Source: Betaproteobacteria bacterium (GTDB lineage: Bacteria > Pseudomonadota > Gammaproteobacteria > Burkholderiales > SG8-41). Taken from it: a stretch of 46,553 nt of DNA. Positions 1 to 8,644 of this stretch are shown piece by piece. A model generated the notes under the pieces. That model searched no databases and was not told the origin of the DNA. It saw nothing but the letters and a program-made list of their open reading frames with translations. Where the stretch lies: the NCBI GenBank assembly GCA_025363575.1, contig JANYDM010000158.1, positions 1-46,553 of the forward strand, written 5' to 3'. Each line of letters starts with the position of its first letter. The first letter of the stretch is position 1. The position numbers and the translations under genes were made by a program.

Positions 1-349
1 CGCTGAAGCCCTGGAATACTCCGCACTCGGCGCGCGCGCCGTCCAGCTTCAGTGAATGCAAAAAATAATGGGCAAGATTCGCCGCCCCCTGAATCCGGGC
101 GAACGTCTTCCATGCCGAAACCGTCGTAGTGGAATCCCGCATGCAGGATTCGTACAACTCGAGCAAACTTGTTCCGCCGATCGTGGTATCTCCGAATAAT
201 ATTCGGACATGGAGCTCAAGTGGAGCTTTCTCATGGCGTGCATTGAGCGCCCGCAACTCCTCCACCGGCAAGGCTGATGGCGGTACACCCCCGCCAGTCG
301 TCGTTTGGCGCAGTTGCCGGACTACCGAATTGACTAGCTCGCGTAACAT
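1..349 (-). CDS. Partial SAM-dependent methyltransferase-like protein (3' end outside window)
   Basis: An open frame begins at ATG 349 and runs 116 codons off the left edge without a stop. The last visible residues read AECGVFQGFS. This resembles the glycine-rich SAM-binding motif I of TylF/macrocin-type O-methyltransferases, where an acidic residue precedes CGV and a G-x-S turn. The preceding ~105 residues are mostly helical and I do not recognise them. The gene lies 140 bp downstream of the HD-GYP gene on the same strand, so it may be the last cistron of the signalling operon or an independent gene. Its upstream sequence gives only a weak ribosome site. The family call rests on one motif and is tentative. 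Confidence 0.5.
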   Translation of the reverse strand, partial: MLRELVNSVVRQLRQTTTGGGVPPSALPVEELRALNARHEKAPLELHVRILFGDTTIGGTSLLELYESCMRDSTTTVSAWKTFARIQGAANLAHYFLHSLKLDGARAECGVFQGFS

Positions 350-366
350 TCTGTCGCCCTAACGCG

Positions 367-393
367 CATCACGGCGCGCGTCCGCGCGTGATG
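367..393. repeat. GC-rich inverted repeat after the HD-GYP gene
   Basis: The arms CATCACG (367-373) and CGTGATG (387-393) are perfectly complementary, with further CGCG pairing inside. The hairpin lies between the HD-GYP stop and the next start on the minus strand. There is no T-tract on either side, so it is not a clear intrinsic terminator. It could be a factor-dependent terminator or an operator. Confidence 0.4.
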
Positions 394-489
394 GCCCCGA
401 CGGAAAATCGCTATCGGCATGCCGGGGTGATTTTCTCTACCGCCATGCACGCGGGCAAACCGTGAGCCTCGCGCATTGCCTGGATCAAC

Positions 490-2148
490 TCATGCCGCCG
501 GCGGCGGAACATAGCCCGGAACCTGCGCGAGATCGACATCGTCAATCTGGTGCCGGTCCATGCACTGCTCGGCGTACTTGAGGTAAACCTTTTCCCACAT
601 GAACACGTCGAACAAGTCCGGGTCGATATGGCCGCCGAGCTTGAACTTGCCGAGGATAAACAGCGATTCGGTAAGCGTTTTGCCTTTCTTGTAGGGCCGG
701 TCCTTGGCCGTCAGCGCTTCGAAAATATCGGCGATCCCCATGCAGCGCGCCTGCACCGACATTTGCTCCCGCGTCAACCCGCGCGGATAGCCCTTGCCAT
801 CCATGCGTTCGTGGTGGCCGCCGGCGTATTCGGGCACGTTCTTCAGGTGTTTCGGCCACGGCAGCGCTTCCAGCATCTGGATTGTGACGTCTATATGATG
901 ATTGATAATCTGCCGCTCGGCGGCAGTCAGCGTGCCCGCGCGGATGGTCAGGTTTTCCACTTCGTCCGCGGTCAGAAAATCGGCTTCGCTGCCCTCGACG
1001 TCGCGCCAGCGGTAAGCCGTTGAAATCTGCTTTACGCGCGCGAGGTCTTCATCCTTCATTGCCTCGCCGCCAACATTGCAGAACCGCAGGAATTCGCGGT
1101 CATCTTCGATCCGGCGCATCTTCAGCTCGAATTCGCGTTCCGCGTCGTGCACAGCCTGCTTGTCATTCTGCTCGAGGGCTTTCAATTTTGTCTTGCACAG
1201 GCCGACTTCGGCGTCGCGTTTGATGACTTCGAATCGCGTGTCGACAAGCGCGACGCGGTCGAAAATCGTATGCAATTTCGTCGCCTTGTCGACAACGTGT
1301 ACTGGCGTGGTCACTTTCCCGCAATCGTGCAGCAGGCCCGCAATCTTCAGTTCGTACCGGTCTTTGTCGTTCATGCTGAAGTTCTTCAGCGGACCGACCG
1401 CGCAATTGTTGACGGCCTCGGCAAGCATCATGGTCAGCTGCGGCACGCGCTCGCAGTGGCCGGCAGTATAGGGTGATTTGTCGTCGATCGCCGCGTTGAT
1501 GAGGTTGATAAACGACTCGAACAGATTTTCCAGGTGGTTAATGAGCAGCCGGTTGGTAAGCGCGATTGCCGCCTGCGATGCCAGCGATTCGGCGAGCTGC
1601 TGGTCTTCGGATGAAAACGCGCTGACTTTGCCAGTCAGGCGGTCCTTGGCATTCAGTAACTGAAGGACTCCGATGACCTCGTTCTCGTGGTTCTTCATCG
1701 GCACCGTCAGGAAAGACTGCGAACGATAGCCGGTCTTCTTGTCGAAATTCTTGGTGCCTGAAAAATCGAATCCTTTTTCGATGTACGCGTCCGCGATATT
1801 GACGGAGGTGTCATGATGAAATGCGTACGCCGCCACCATGGTGTTAACCCCCTTGCCGTCGGGGTCGAATAAATTGATCGGGGGAAACGGGATTTCGACG
1901 CCGGTTGTTCCGCCCATCGCAATATTCAGGGTGTCATTGCGCATGATTTCGAATTTCAGCGTGCGCTCCTCGATCACGCGATACAGCGTACCGCCGTCGG
2001 CATTGGTGATTTTCTTGGCCGCCAGCAGGATCGCCTCGAGCAGGCGATTAATGTCGGTTTCTTTGGAGAGTGCAACGCCAACCTGGTTGAGCTGTTCGAG
2101 ACGCTCGAAAAGATTGTCGGAGCCGGGTGGACGCTGCATTTCATTCAT
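490..2148 (-). CDS. GAF domain plus HD-GYP domain protein (putative c-di-GMP phosphodiesterase)
   Basis: The 552-residue protein has no signal peptide or membrane segment. Residues about 23-200 form a GAF domain with the signature DKKTGYRSQS...VIGVLQLLNAK, similar to GAF domains of cyclic-nucleotide phosphodiesterases and cyclases. Residues about 205-550 are an HD-GYP domain: H231, the HD pair at 274-275 (LHDCGK), HH 417-418, HHE 445-447 and GYP 453-455. HD-GYP proteins hydrolyse c-di-GMP at a di- or tri-iron centre, and the metal-binding residues look intact. About 110 extra charged, coiled-coil-like residues (about 300-410) separate the HD motif from the HH motif, which is unusual. The start lies 17 bp after the GspE-like gene stop, so the two are probably co-transcribed. 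The ribosome site is weak. ATG 2139 is an alternative start. Confidence 0.9.
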   Translation of the reverse strand: MNEMQRPPGSDNLFERLEQLNQVGVALSKETDINRLLEAILLAAKKITNADGGTLYRVIEERTLKFEIMRNDTLNIAMGGTTGVEIPFPPINLFDPDGKGVNTMVAAYAFHHDTSVNIADAYIEKGFDFSGTKNFDKKTGYRSQSFLTVPMKNHENEVIGVLQLLNAKDRLTGKVSAFSSEDQQLAESLASQAAIALTNRLLINHLENLFESFINLINAAIDDKSPYTAGHCERVPQLTMMLAEAVNNCAVGPLKNFSMNDKDRYELKIAGLLHDCGKVTTPVHVVDKATKLHTIFDRVALVDTRFEVIKRDAEVGLCKTKLKALEQNDKQAVHDAEREFELKMRRIEDDREFLRFCNVGGEAMKDEDLARVKQISTAYRWRDVEGSEADFLTADEVENLTIRAGTLTAAERQIINHHIDVTIQMLEALPWPKHLKNVPEYAGGHHERMDGKGYPRGLTREQMSVQARCMGIADIFEALTAKDRPYKKGKTLTESLFILGKFKLGGHIDPDLFDVFMWEKVYLKYAEQCMDRHQIDDVDLAQVPGYVPPPAA

Positions 2149-2165
2149 AACGGCGTTTTACCGCT

Positions 2166-4559
2166 TTACTTGATACAAACGGCGCGCACCTGCGCCATGT
2201 CGGTCATTCCGAGCAGCACTTTTTCCATGCCATCCTGCTTCAAAGTGCGCATGCCTTCATCGAGCGCAGTGGCAAACAATTCGGCCACCCGCGCGTGCTC
2301 CTGAATGAGTTTTTTTACCGGATCGGTGCCAATCAGAAGCTCGTGCAAACCGACCCGGCCTTTATAGCCGCCACCGCCGCACGTATCGCAGCCGACCGCT
2401 TTGTGAAACTGGATCTCACCTTTTTCATTGCCGAAATCCTTGGTCCAGTCCTGGATCAGTTTTTCCCGCTGGCCTTTGGCATCCTTCTTCCACGTCTCGG
2501 TATTCATCAGCTCGCCGGAATACTCATCGACGAACAGCTTGAGTTCCTCCGCCGACGGCACATAGGGCTTTTTGCATTTGCCGCACAGCCGCTTGGCCAG
2601 GCGCTGTGCCAGAATGCCAAGCAGCGCATCGGCGAAGTTAAACGGGTCCATGCCCATATCGAGCAGGCGGATAATGGATTCCGGCGCCGAGTTCGTATGC
2701 AGCGTGGCAAACACCAAGTGGCCCGTGAGCGAAGCTTCAATGCCCGTGCCGACGGTTTCCTTGTCGCGCATCTCGCCGACCATGATGATATCGGGATCGG
2801 CCCGCAGAAACGCTTTCATTGCGATGGCGAACGTCAGGCCCGCTTTCGGATTCATCTGCACCTGGCGCAGTCCGCGCTGCGTAATTTCAACCGGGTCTTC
2901 GGCCGTCCATATTTTCGTTTCGGGCGTGTTGAGATAGCCCAGGACCGAGTGCAGCGTGGTCGTTTTGCCCGAGCCGGTCGGGCCGCAGACGAAAAACAGG
3001 CCATACGGCTTTTCGATCGCCTCCTTGCACTTGACGAGGTTGTATTTCGACAAGCCGAGCTTGTCGAGCGGAATCGGCTCGCCAGCGGCGAGTATCCGCA
3101 TTACGATATCTTCAACGCCGCCGGCGGACGGAATTGTTGCCACCCGCAGCTCGATATCGAGCGGGCCGTACTTCTTGAACTTGATCTTGCCGTCCTGCGG
3201 CTTGCGCCGCTCGGATATATCGAGATCGCACATGATCTTCAGGCGCGCCGCGATAGCGTTGCGATAGGCCGCCGGCACCGAAATATAATTCATGAGCGAG
3301 CCGTCCTTGCGGAAGCGGATCTCGGTCTTGCCCTTGCCCGGGTAAGGCTCGATGTGGATGTCGGACGCGCCCTGCTTGTAGGCGTCCACGATAACCTTAT
3401 TAACGAGCTTGACGACTTCGTTGTCCGAGGCGGCCGAAGCCACGTCTTCGTTGTTCTCCTCGAGAGACTCTTCGTCTTCGAGACCGGAGAGTAAGTCGCC
3501 GATGTCGGTGCCGTCGTCAACATTGCCGACACCCACCGACGCGCCGCCCCCGCCGAAGAACAAGTCGAGCGTCGCACTAAATTCACGCGCACAGCACACG
3601 CGGTAGATAATCTTGCTTTTCGGATAGACATTATTGACTACCTTGGAACCGCGGATTTTTTCCGGGTCCGTCGTCAATATCATGATGCCGTCTTTCGATT
3701 CATCCACCGGAATCCACTGGCTGCTTTCGACGAACTCGCGGCTCATGTTTTTCATGAGGTCCATGGGCTTGACCCGGTCCGCCTTGTGCGGCTCGTAGGG
3801 CACGTCGAAATAAGCGGCCAACGCCTCGCCAATTTTGTCCAGCTTCACCTGAAACTCGTCGATGAGGACGGTCTCGACGTCAAGATTCTTGCGCCGCGCC
3901 GAGCGCGTTGCCAGTTCCAGTTCCTCCGCCGAAATCACCGCGTTCGATACCAGATGATCGTACTTGCCTTTGACCCCGGCGACGGGCTTCTGACGCTGGC
4001 GCAGCGCGATGGCGAGCGTTTCGCATACATGGATAGCGCCCTCCTCTATCACCGGCGGGAAAGGCTGGCCGCTTTTGGCGTTGATGACCTGCAGCACGCC
4101 GATCAGGTCCTTGCTTTGCGCATCTACGATCGGGACGACCAGCATCTGCTTGGTCCGATAGCCGGTTTTGACGTCGACCTGCTTCAGAAAATTCAGCTGC
4201 GGACTGTGACCTTTCAATTCCTTATCGTCGTAAACGTCGCGGATGTTGATCATCTTCTTATGCACTGCAACGAAGCCGGCTATGCTTTGCTCCGCGATCG
4301 GCAGCTTCAGGTCTTTGAACGAATTGAGACCCGTCTTGACTTTGGATACGATGGAAGTTTTGTCCTCGCTGACGAGGTAGATCGTAAGCCGGTCGGCGTT
4401 AAAGAGCCCGCAGATGTCCTGGCTCAGCTCGAGCATGATCTCGTCGAGATTGTTCGTCGCGTGGATGCGGTTCGTCACCGATTGCAGGGCCTTGGAGAAA
4501 TTCAGCTTCTCCGCAAGGTTGTCCTGCGCAACCGGTTTGGTTTCGAGAACGCTACTCAT
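2166..4559 (-). CDS. GspE/PilB-family secretion ATPase with N-terminal GAF domain
   Basis: I chose ATG 4559 (797 residues) because AGAGGA lies about 10 nt upstream; an in-frame GTG at 4583 would add 8 residues. Residues about 20-190 are a GAF domain with the TGYRTKQ...IGVLQVINAK signature. About 200-335 resembles the MshEN/T2SSE N-terminal region. A Gly-rich and acidic linker (336-374) leads to the ATPase core: Walker A GPTGSGKT (526-533), EDPVE Asp box (554-558), Walker B around 588-596, and a tetracysteine zinc site (C659, C662, C724, C727). The family powers type II secretion, type IV pili or MSHA pili. No pilin, secretin or platform gene is visible here; it sits instead among second-messenger genes. 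I infer that its ATPase activity is gated by the GAF domain. Confidence 0.92.
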   Translation of the reverse strand: MSSVLETKPVAQDNLAEKLNFSKALQSVTNRIHATNNLDEIMLELSQDICGLFNADRLTIYLVSEDKTSIVSKVKTGLNSFKDLKLPIAEQSIAGFVAVHKKMINIRDVYDDKELKGHSPQLNFLKQVDVKTGYRTKQMLVVPIVDAQSKDLIGVLQVINAKSGQPFPPVIEEGAIHVCETLAIALRQRQKPVAGVKGKYDHLVSNAVISAEELELATRSARRKNLDVETVLIDEFQVKLDKIGEALAAYFDVPYEPHKADRVKPMDLMKNMSREFVESSQWIPVDESKDGIMILTTDPEKIRGSKVVNNVYPKSKIIYRVCCAREFSATLDLFFGGGGASVGVGNVDDGTDIGDLLSGLEDEESLEENNEDVASAASDNEVVKLVNKVIVDAYKQGASDIHIEPYPGKGKTEIRFRKDGSLMNYISVPAAYRNAIAARLKIMCDLDISERRKPQDGKIKFKKYGPLDIELRVATIPSAGGVEDIVMRILAAGEPIPLDKLGLSKYNLVKCKEAIEKPYGLFFVCGPTGSGKTTTLHSVLGYLNTPETKIWTAEDPVEITQRGLRQVQMNPKAGLTFAIAMKAFLRADPDIIMVGEMRDKETVGTGIEASLTGHLVFATLHTNSAPESIIRLLDMGMDPFNFADALLGILAQRLAKRLCGKCKKPYVPSAEELKLFVDEYSGELMNTETWKKDAKGQREKLIQDWTKDFGNEKGEIQFHKAVGCDTCGGGGYKGRVGLHELLIGTDPVKKLIQEHARVAELFATALDEGMRTLKQDGMEKVLLGMTDMAQVRAVCIK

Positions 4560-4631
4560 GGCAGTTTCATCCTCTTTTAGCACTCATGCGGGCGGCGGCG
4601 GTGCCGTCGCAGCGTTTGAGATGCCCTGTTC

Positions 4632-5396
4632 TCATAGCTCAAATAGCTGGTTGTTTTCAAGCATGCGCGGATTGTAATCGCCGGCGCATTCCCTGATTTC
4701 CTGCATCGTGAGTTCAGTTTCGCCCGGTTTCAGGTGCGTGATATAGACATCGGCCTTGCGCTTCAGTTTCGAGAGTTCCTCCGCCAGCAGGCTCGGGCAC
4801 AAATGCTTGGAGGCGATCGCCAGTCCGCGTTCACGGTTGCAGAAGGCGGTTTCAATGATGAGATAGCGCAAATTTTCTATCTTGTTCACTTCGACCCAGA
4901 ACGGATCATTAGTCGTCGTGTCGCCGGTGAACACCAGGCTCGCGCGGCCGGAATCGATACGGTAGCCGATGGCCGGCACGACGTGATTGGCAGGCAACGG
5001 CGTCAGTTTGCGACCATTGATCTCGACCGTTTTACCCAGCGTGAGTGGCTCGTAACGCAAGAAGGGCTTCTGCGCGTCGGGGATCTGCGTAAAGTCGGGC
5101 CACAGCTTCCAGTTGAAAAGATGCTGGCGCAGGATTTCCAGGGTCGGCGCGATGGCATGCACCGTAATCGGCTTGTCGCGCATCCAGCCGACCGAATCGA
5201 CCATGAAAGGGATTGAGGCGACATGGTCGAGATGCGAGTGCGTGACGAATACATGATCGATGCGCGACAGTTCATCGATGCTCAAGTCGCCGACGCCGGT
5301 GCCGGCGTCGATCAGCACGTCCTGGTCGAGCAGCATGGAAGTCGTGCGCAGGTCACCGCCGATTCCGCCGCTGCAGCCGAGTATCCTGAGTTTCAT
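4632..5396 (-). CDS. Metallo-beta-lactamase-fold hydrolase, probable 3',5'-cyclic-nucleotide phosphodiesterase
   Basis: The 254-residue cytoplasmic protein carries HSHLDH (53-58), H138, D159 (FTGDTT), H198 and H221 (ITHLKP), the di-metal ligands of the MBL fold. The LGCSGG start and DAGTG segment match the class II cAMP phosphodiesterase / RNase Z-like group rather than true beta-lactamases. The gene ends 72 bp upstream of the GspE-like start and begins 11 bp after the stop of an adenylate cyclase gene. That placement makes cAMP hydrolysis the most economical role: it would quench the signal made by the neighbour. Specificity for cAMP rather than cGMP or another phosphodiester is inferred from context. 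Confidence 0.8.
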   Translation of the reverse strand: MKLRILGCSGGIGGDLRTTSMLLDQDVLIDAGTGVGDLSIDELSRIDHVFVTHSHLDHVASIPFMVDSVGWMRDKPITVHAIAPTLEILRQHLFNWKLWPDFTQIPDAQKPFLRYEPLTLGKTVEINGRKLTPLPANHVVPAIGYRIDSGRASLVFTGDTTTNDPFWVEVNKIENLRYLIIETAFCNRERGLAIASKHLCPSLLAEELSKLKRKADVYITHLKPGETELTMQEIRECAGDYNPRMLENNQLFEL

Positions 5397-5407
5397 CGAT
5401 GCCGCTC

Positions 5408-7645
5408 TTATTTCGTCTTGAACGTAAACGCGCCGTCCCAGTTTTTACCCGGGGGATTGGCGCGCAAATAGGAAATCCGTTCTACGAACGTCTGGCTGTA
5501 GAGCAGATTGCCGGGGACCTGTTTCTGCAAGTTAAAGAGCTGCAACTCCGCCTGGTCCCAGTCCTGGGCGCGATAGAGCCGCAGGAACTGGGTGTACTGC
5601 TTGATCTCTTCGAGCCTGACCTTGTTGACTTCGCCCTGCATGCCGAATGGCTCGAACATCGCCACTGCCTCATCCTTGCCCTTGACGCGCACGCGGTCGA
5701 GCTCGCGGAAAACGACATCGGGCACCGCGTTCTTGGTGCCTTCGCCGACTATGATATCAGCGCCATAGTCCTTTGTGATGCCTTCGAGGCGCGACGCGAG
5801 ATTTACGGCGTCGCCCATTACAGTATAGGCGGTTCGCAGCTTAGAACCCATGTTGCCTACGCTCATGCGCCCGGTATTGAGGCCCACGCCAATACGTATT
5901 TCCGGCCAGCCGCGCTTCTGGAATTCGGGCTTCAGTTTCTGCAGTACCTGGTGCATTTCGAGACCGGCAAGAATACCGTTGCGCGCATGGGCAGGATCGG
6001 CAAGCGGCGCGCCCCAGAAGGCCATGATGCAGTCGCCCATAAACTTGTCAACAGTGCCGCGATGCTTGTAAATGACTTCCGTCAGCGGGGTGAGGAATTC
6101 GTTCATCAGCTGCGACAACTGCTTCGGGTCCAGGCCTTCGGAGATGGTGGTGAAACCGCGCACATCGGTGAACAGCACCGTCATTTCGCGCGATTCGCCT
6201 TCCATTGAAAAGCTCTCCGGATTGCGCGCCATTTCGTCCACAAGTTCGGGCGGCACATACTGGCCGAACAATCCGGTAATCTGGCGCTTGCCGCGTGTCT
6301 CGACGAAATATCCGTAAGTCATGTTCAAAGCGAACAGCAGCGAAATAAGCATCAACCCTGACGCCAGCGGCAGTACAAGATTGCCGACGTGGAACACCAG
6401 CAGATTCGTGAACAGCACCATCATCAGGACTGCGAGCGTGACAAGCAGCGACTTCAGCGGGTTCAGCAACGGCAGCAGCAGCGCCATGGCGAGCCCTGCG
6501 ATCAATAACGACAGGAATTCTGCGCCGATTACGTACGGCGGCTTTTGCTTGATGTTGCCGTCAATCATGCCCGAGATCATATTGGCATGCACTTCCACGC
6601 CGGGGTAGACCTCTTCAACCGGCGTCGCACGCAAATCGAGCAGCCCGGGTGCGGAAGTGCCGACGAGTACGATCTTGCCCTGTAGTTGCGCGGGATCGGC
6701 TCGCTCGTTCAACACATCGACCGCGGAGATGTAGTTAAAACTGCCATGCTTGCCGCGATAGGGAATCAGTGCCGTGACGGCTTCATCGACTGGAATCCGC
6801 CGCGGTCCTACTTCCAGCCATTCGAGCCCCGAGTAATTGCGCGACCAGATCTTGTCGGTGGGATAGCCGGGCACGATATTCGCGCTGCCCGTGATCATGC
6901 GCACGATAGCGAGCGACAGTGGCTCATAGTACGCGCCGTCGAATTCAGCCAGCATGGGGACGCGGCGCAAAATACCGTCGGGATCCGGATCCAGGCTGAA
7001 GTGGCCCGCGCTTGCCGCGCTTTTCTGCAGCTCCGCCAGATTGCCTGTGTAACCCGGAAATGACGCAAAATTGATGTTCTTGCCGGCGAACGTGCCGGCG
7101 GCCAGCACGGGCTGCGGCAACACGCCCTTTTTGCTGCCCTCACCTTCAAAGCGAGTAAACGCGAACCCCAGCACCACCGGGCGGCCGCGCATGTGGGCGG
7201 CAAAAATTTCATCGTATTCGAGTTGCGGCTGCAACTGTTTCAGCGCGGATTGGAATCCGGAGACATCTCTGAGCTCTTTTTGCGCCAGTTGCTGCAGTAC
7301 CTTCAGGCCCGAACTTTCATCGCGCTCGGCGAATACAATGTCGAAACCGACGATCGCGATCTTGTAGTGGTCGAACAACTTGTCGAGCAGCGTGGCCATC
7401 CGGTCGCGCGGCCATGGCCAGCGCCCCTCGCCGCCTTTTTCCTTTTCAGCAAGGCTTTTCTCGTCGATATCGAGAATGACGATGCGCGGATCGACGGTGC
7501 GCGGCATCGTAAGCGCGAGCCGCGTGTCATAGACAATGGCCTCGAGCCGTTCAACCAGCGGCAAGCGATAATATTTCGCGGCGTGGCCTAGAAAAGCCAG
7601 CAGCAACGCAATGCCAAGGCCGATGCGAACAATATTTTTTTTCAA
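5408..7645 (-). CDS. CHASE2-domain class III adenylate cyclase (membrane sensor)
   Basis: The start is TTG 7645, supported by a strong GGGGAGGAAG ribosome site 5-6 nt upstream. The 745-residue protein has an N-terminal membrane segment (about 4-22), a periplasmic CHASE2 domain (about 30-365, with the RWPWPRD motif at 75-81), three or so membrane helices (about 371-446), and a class III cyclase catalytic domain (about 480-660). The catalytic residues look complete: metal Asp494 (FTDVRGF) and Asp538 (DKFMGD), adenine-selecting Lys534 and Asp612, and Asn615/Arg619 for the transition state (GDAVNLASRLEG). The product should therefore be cAMP. A helical, TPR-like tail follows. It lies immediately upstream of the MBL phosphodiesterase. 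The unknown CHASE2 ligand is probably shared with the kinase. Confidence 0.93.
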   Translation of the reverse strand: MKKNIVRIGLGIALLLAFLGHAAKYYRLPLVERLEAIVYDTRLALTMPRTVDPRIVILDIDEKSLAEKEKGGEGRWPWPRDRMATLLDKLFDHYKIAIVGFDIVFAERDESSGLKVLQQLAQKELRDVSGFQSALKQLQPQLEYDEIFAAHMRGRPVVLGFAFTRFEGEGSKKGVLPQPVLAAGTFAGKNINFASFPGYTGNLAELQKSAASAGHFSLDPDPDGILRRVPMLAEFDGAYYEPLSLAIVRMITGSANIVPGYPTDKIWSRNYSGLEWLEVGPRRIPVDEAVTALIPYRGKHGSFNYISAVDVLNERADPAQLQGKIVLVGTSAPGLLDLRATPVEEVYPGVEVHANMISGMIDGNIKQKPPYVIGAEFLSLLIAGLAMALLLPLLNPLKSLLVTLAVLMMVLFTNLLVFHVGNLVLPLASGLMLISLLFALNMTYGYFVETRGKRQITGLFGQYVPPELVDEMARNPESFSMEGESREMTVLFTDVRGFTTISEGLDPKQLSQLMNEFLTPLTEVIYKHRGTVDKFMGDCIMAFWGAPLADPAHARNGILAGLEMHQVLQKLKPEFQKRGWPEIRIGVGLNTGRMSVGNMGSKLRTAYTVMGDAVNLASRLEGITKDYGADIIVGEGTKNAVPDVVFRELDRVRVKGKDEAVAMFEPFGMQGEVNKVRLEEIKQYTQFLRLYRAQDWDQAELQLFNLQKQVPGNLLYSQTFVERISYLRANPPGKNWDGAFTFKTK

Positions 7646-7882
7646 ACTTCCTCCCCTACCGCAGCTGCTATGCCGTCGTCATGGATTTCGCAGCTTTCAA
7701 ATCCTGCAAGACCCGTGCCAGATTCCGTGCAAAAACCGCGTTTGCGGCAGCTCAGCGCATGACGCACCCGATTTGCCGCGGCGAAGAAGCCGAATGGCGC
7801 CAGCGATCGGCTCATGGGGTGGGTGCGCGGATTGTGTCGTAGATGGGATTGACGCCGGCTGCGCCCGACCGGGCGTTTCAGC
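7646..7882. other. Intergenic gap inside the signalling operon
   Basis: This is the longest gap within the minus-strand cluster (237 bp), between the FHA gene and the cyclase gene. It contains a wide-spaced inverted repeat around GCGCACCC/GGGTGCGC (about 7747-7838) and the cyclase ribosome site at the left end. No gene was recognised. It may hold a secondary promoter for the cyclase half of the operon. Confidence 0.4.
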
Positions 7883-8623
7883 CTAGCCGTTCTTGAAGAA
7901 AAACTCCATTTTTACGCCTGCCAGCTCGATGACGTCGTGGTCGTTGAGTTGATGCGCCTGGGCATCGAGCGCTTTGCCGTTGATGATCGGAAAGGTCACG
8001 CCTTCGACGTGCGTAATGAAGTAACCATGCGGGCGACGCGTGATAACCGCCACCTGCACGCCCGGCTTGCCCAGCGTCGTCAAGTTCTTGGTTAATTCGA
8101 GCTCCTTACCCGCCGACGGCCCCGTAAGGATCTGGATGGCTGCCAGTTTTTCTGGCTGCTTCGCGGCCGCGGGCGCTATCTGCGGGGGCTGACTTTGAGT
8201 GGTGGTTTGCGTAGCGGTAGGGCTGATCTGGGTGTCGCCGAATGTGCCGCCGCCCGAACTTGAAGGGCTTTTGCCGATGGGTGCGCGCAACACCATCGTT
8301 TTTTCGAAGTCTGCGACCGATGCCGCACCCGTCGGTGCCTCGCTGACGAACTTGAGTTTGTATTTGCCGATCTCGATGACGTCGTTGGTCTGCAGAATAT
8401 GCTTCTTGACGGGATTGCCGTTGACGAGCGTGCCGTTGGTGCTTCCGAGGTCTTCGAGGAACGAGTCGTTAAGAATCGTTACGATCAACGCATGCTCTCC
8501 GCTGACCGCCAGATTGTCGATCTGAATGTCGTTGTGCGCTTTTCGGCCGATCGTGAAGCGTTCCTTGTCCAGAGGAACCTCCCGAATCACCGCGTTATCC
8601 AAACTCATGATCAACTTCGCCAT
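7883..8623 (-). CDS. FHA-domain protein (phosphothreonine reader)
   Basis: The 246-residue protein has an N-terminal FHA domain (about 20-92) with GRKAHNDIQID, SGEHA and LGSTNGTLVNG, the conserved Arg, Ser, His and Asn of phosphothreonine-binding FHA domains. A Pro/Thr/Gln/Ser-rich linker (about 110-155) follows, including a TQISPTATQTTTQ stretch that could be a phosphorylation target. The C-terminal part (about 160-245) resembles a second, degenerate FHA fold (LGKPGVQ, PIINGKAL). It lies 21 bp after the PP2C stop and two genes below the kinase, the classical kinase-phosphatase-FHA arrangement. It probably docks phosphorylated partners such as the kinase itself. Confidence 0.9.
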   Translation of the reverse strand: MAKLIMSLDNAVIREVPLDKERFTIGRKAHNDIQIDNLAVSGEHALIVTILNDSFLEDLGSTNGTLVNGNPVKKHILQTNDVIEIGKYKLKFVSEAPTGAASVADFEKTMVLRAPIGKSPSSSGGGTFGDTQISPTATQTTTQSQPPQIAPAAAKQPEKLAAIQILTGPSAGKELELTKNLTTLGKPGVQVAVITRRPHGYFITHVEGVTFPIINGKALDAQAHQLNDHDVIELAGVKMEFFFKNG

Positions 8624-8644
8624 GGCAGTATCCCTGTAACCTTA

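Noticed and set aside
2295..3494. 399-codon plus-strand open frame
   Set aside because: It lies wholly antisense to the GspE-like ATPase gene, lacks any recognisable domain, and such mirror frames are common in GC-rich coding DNA.
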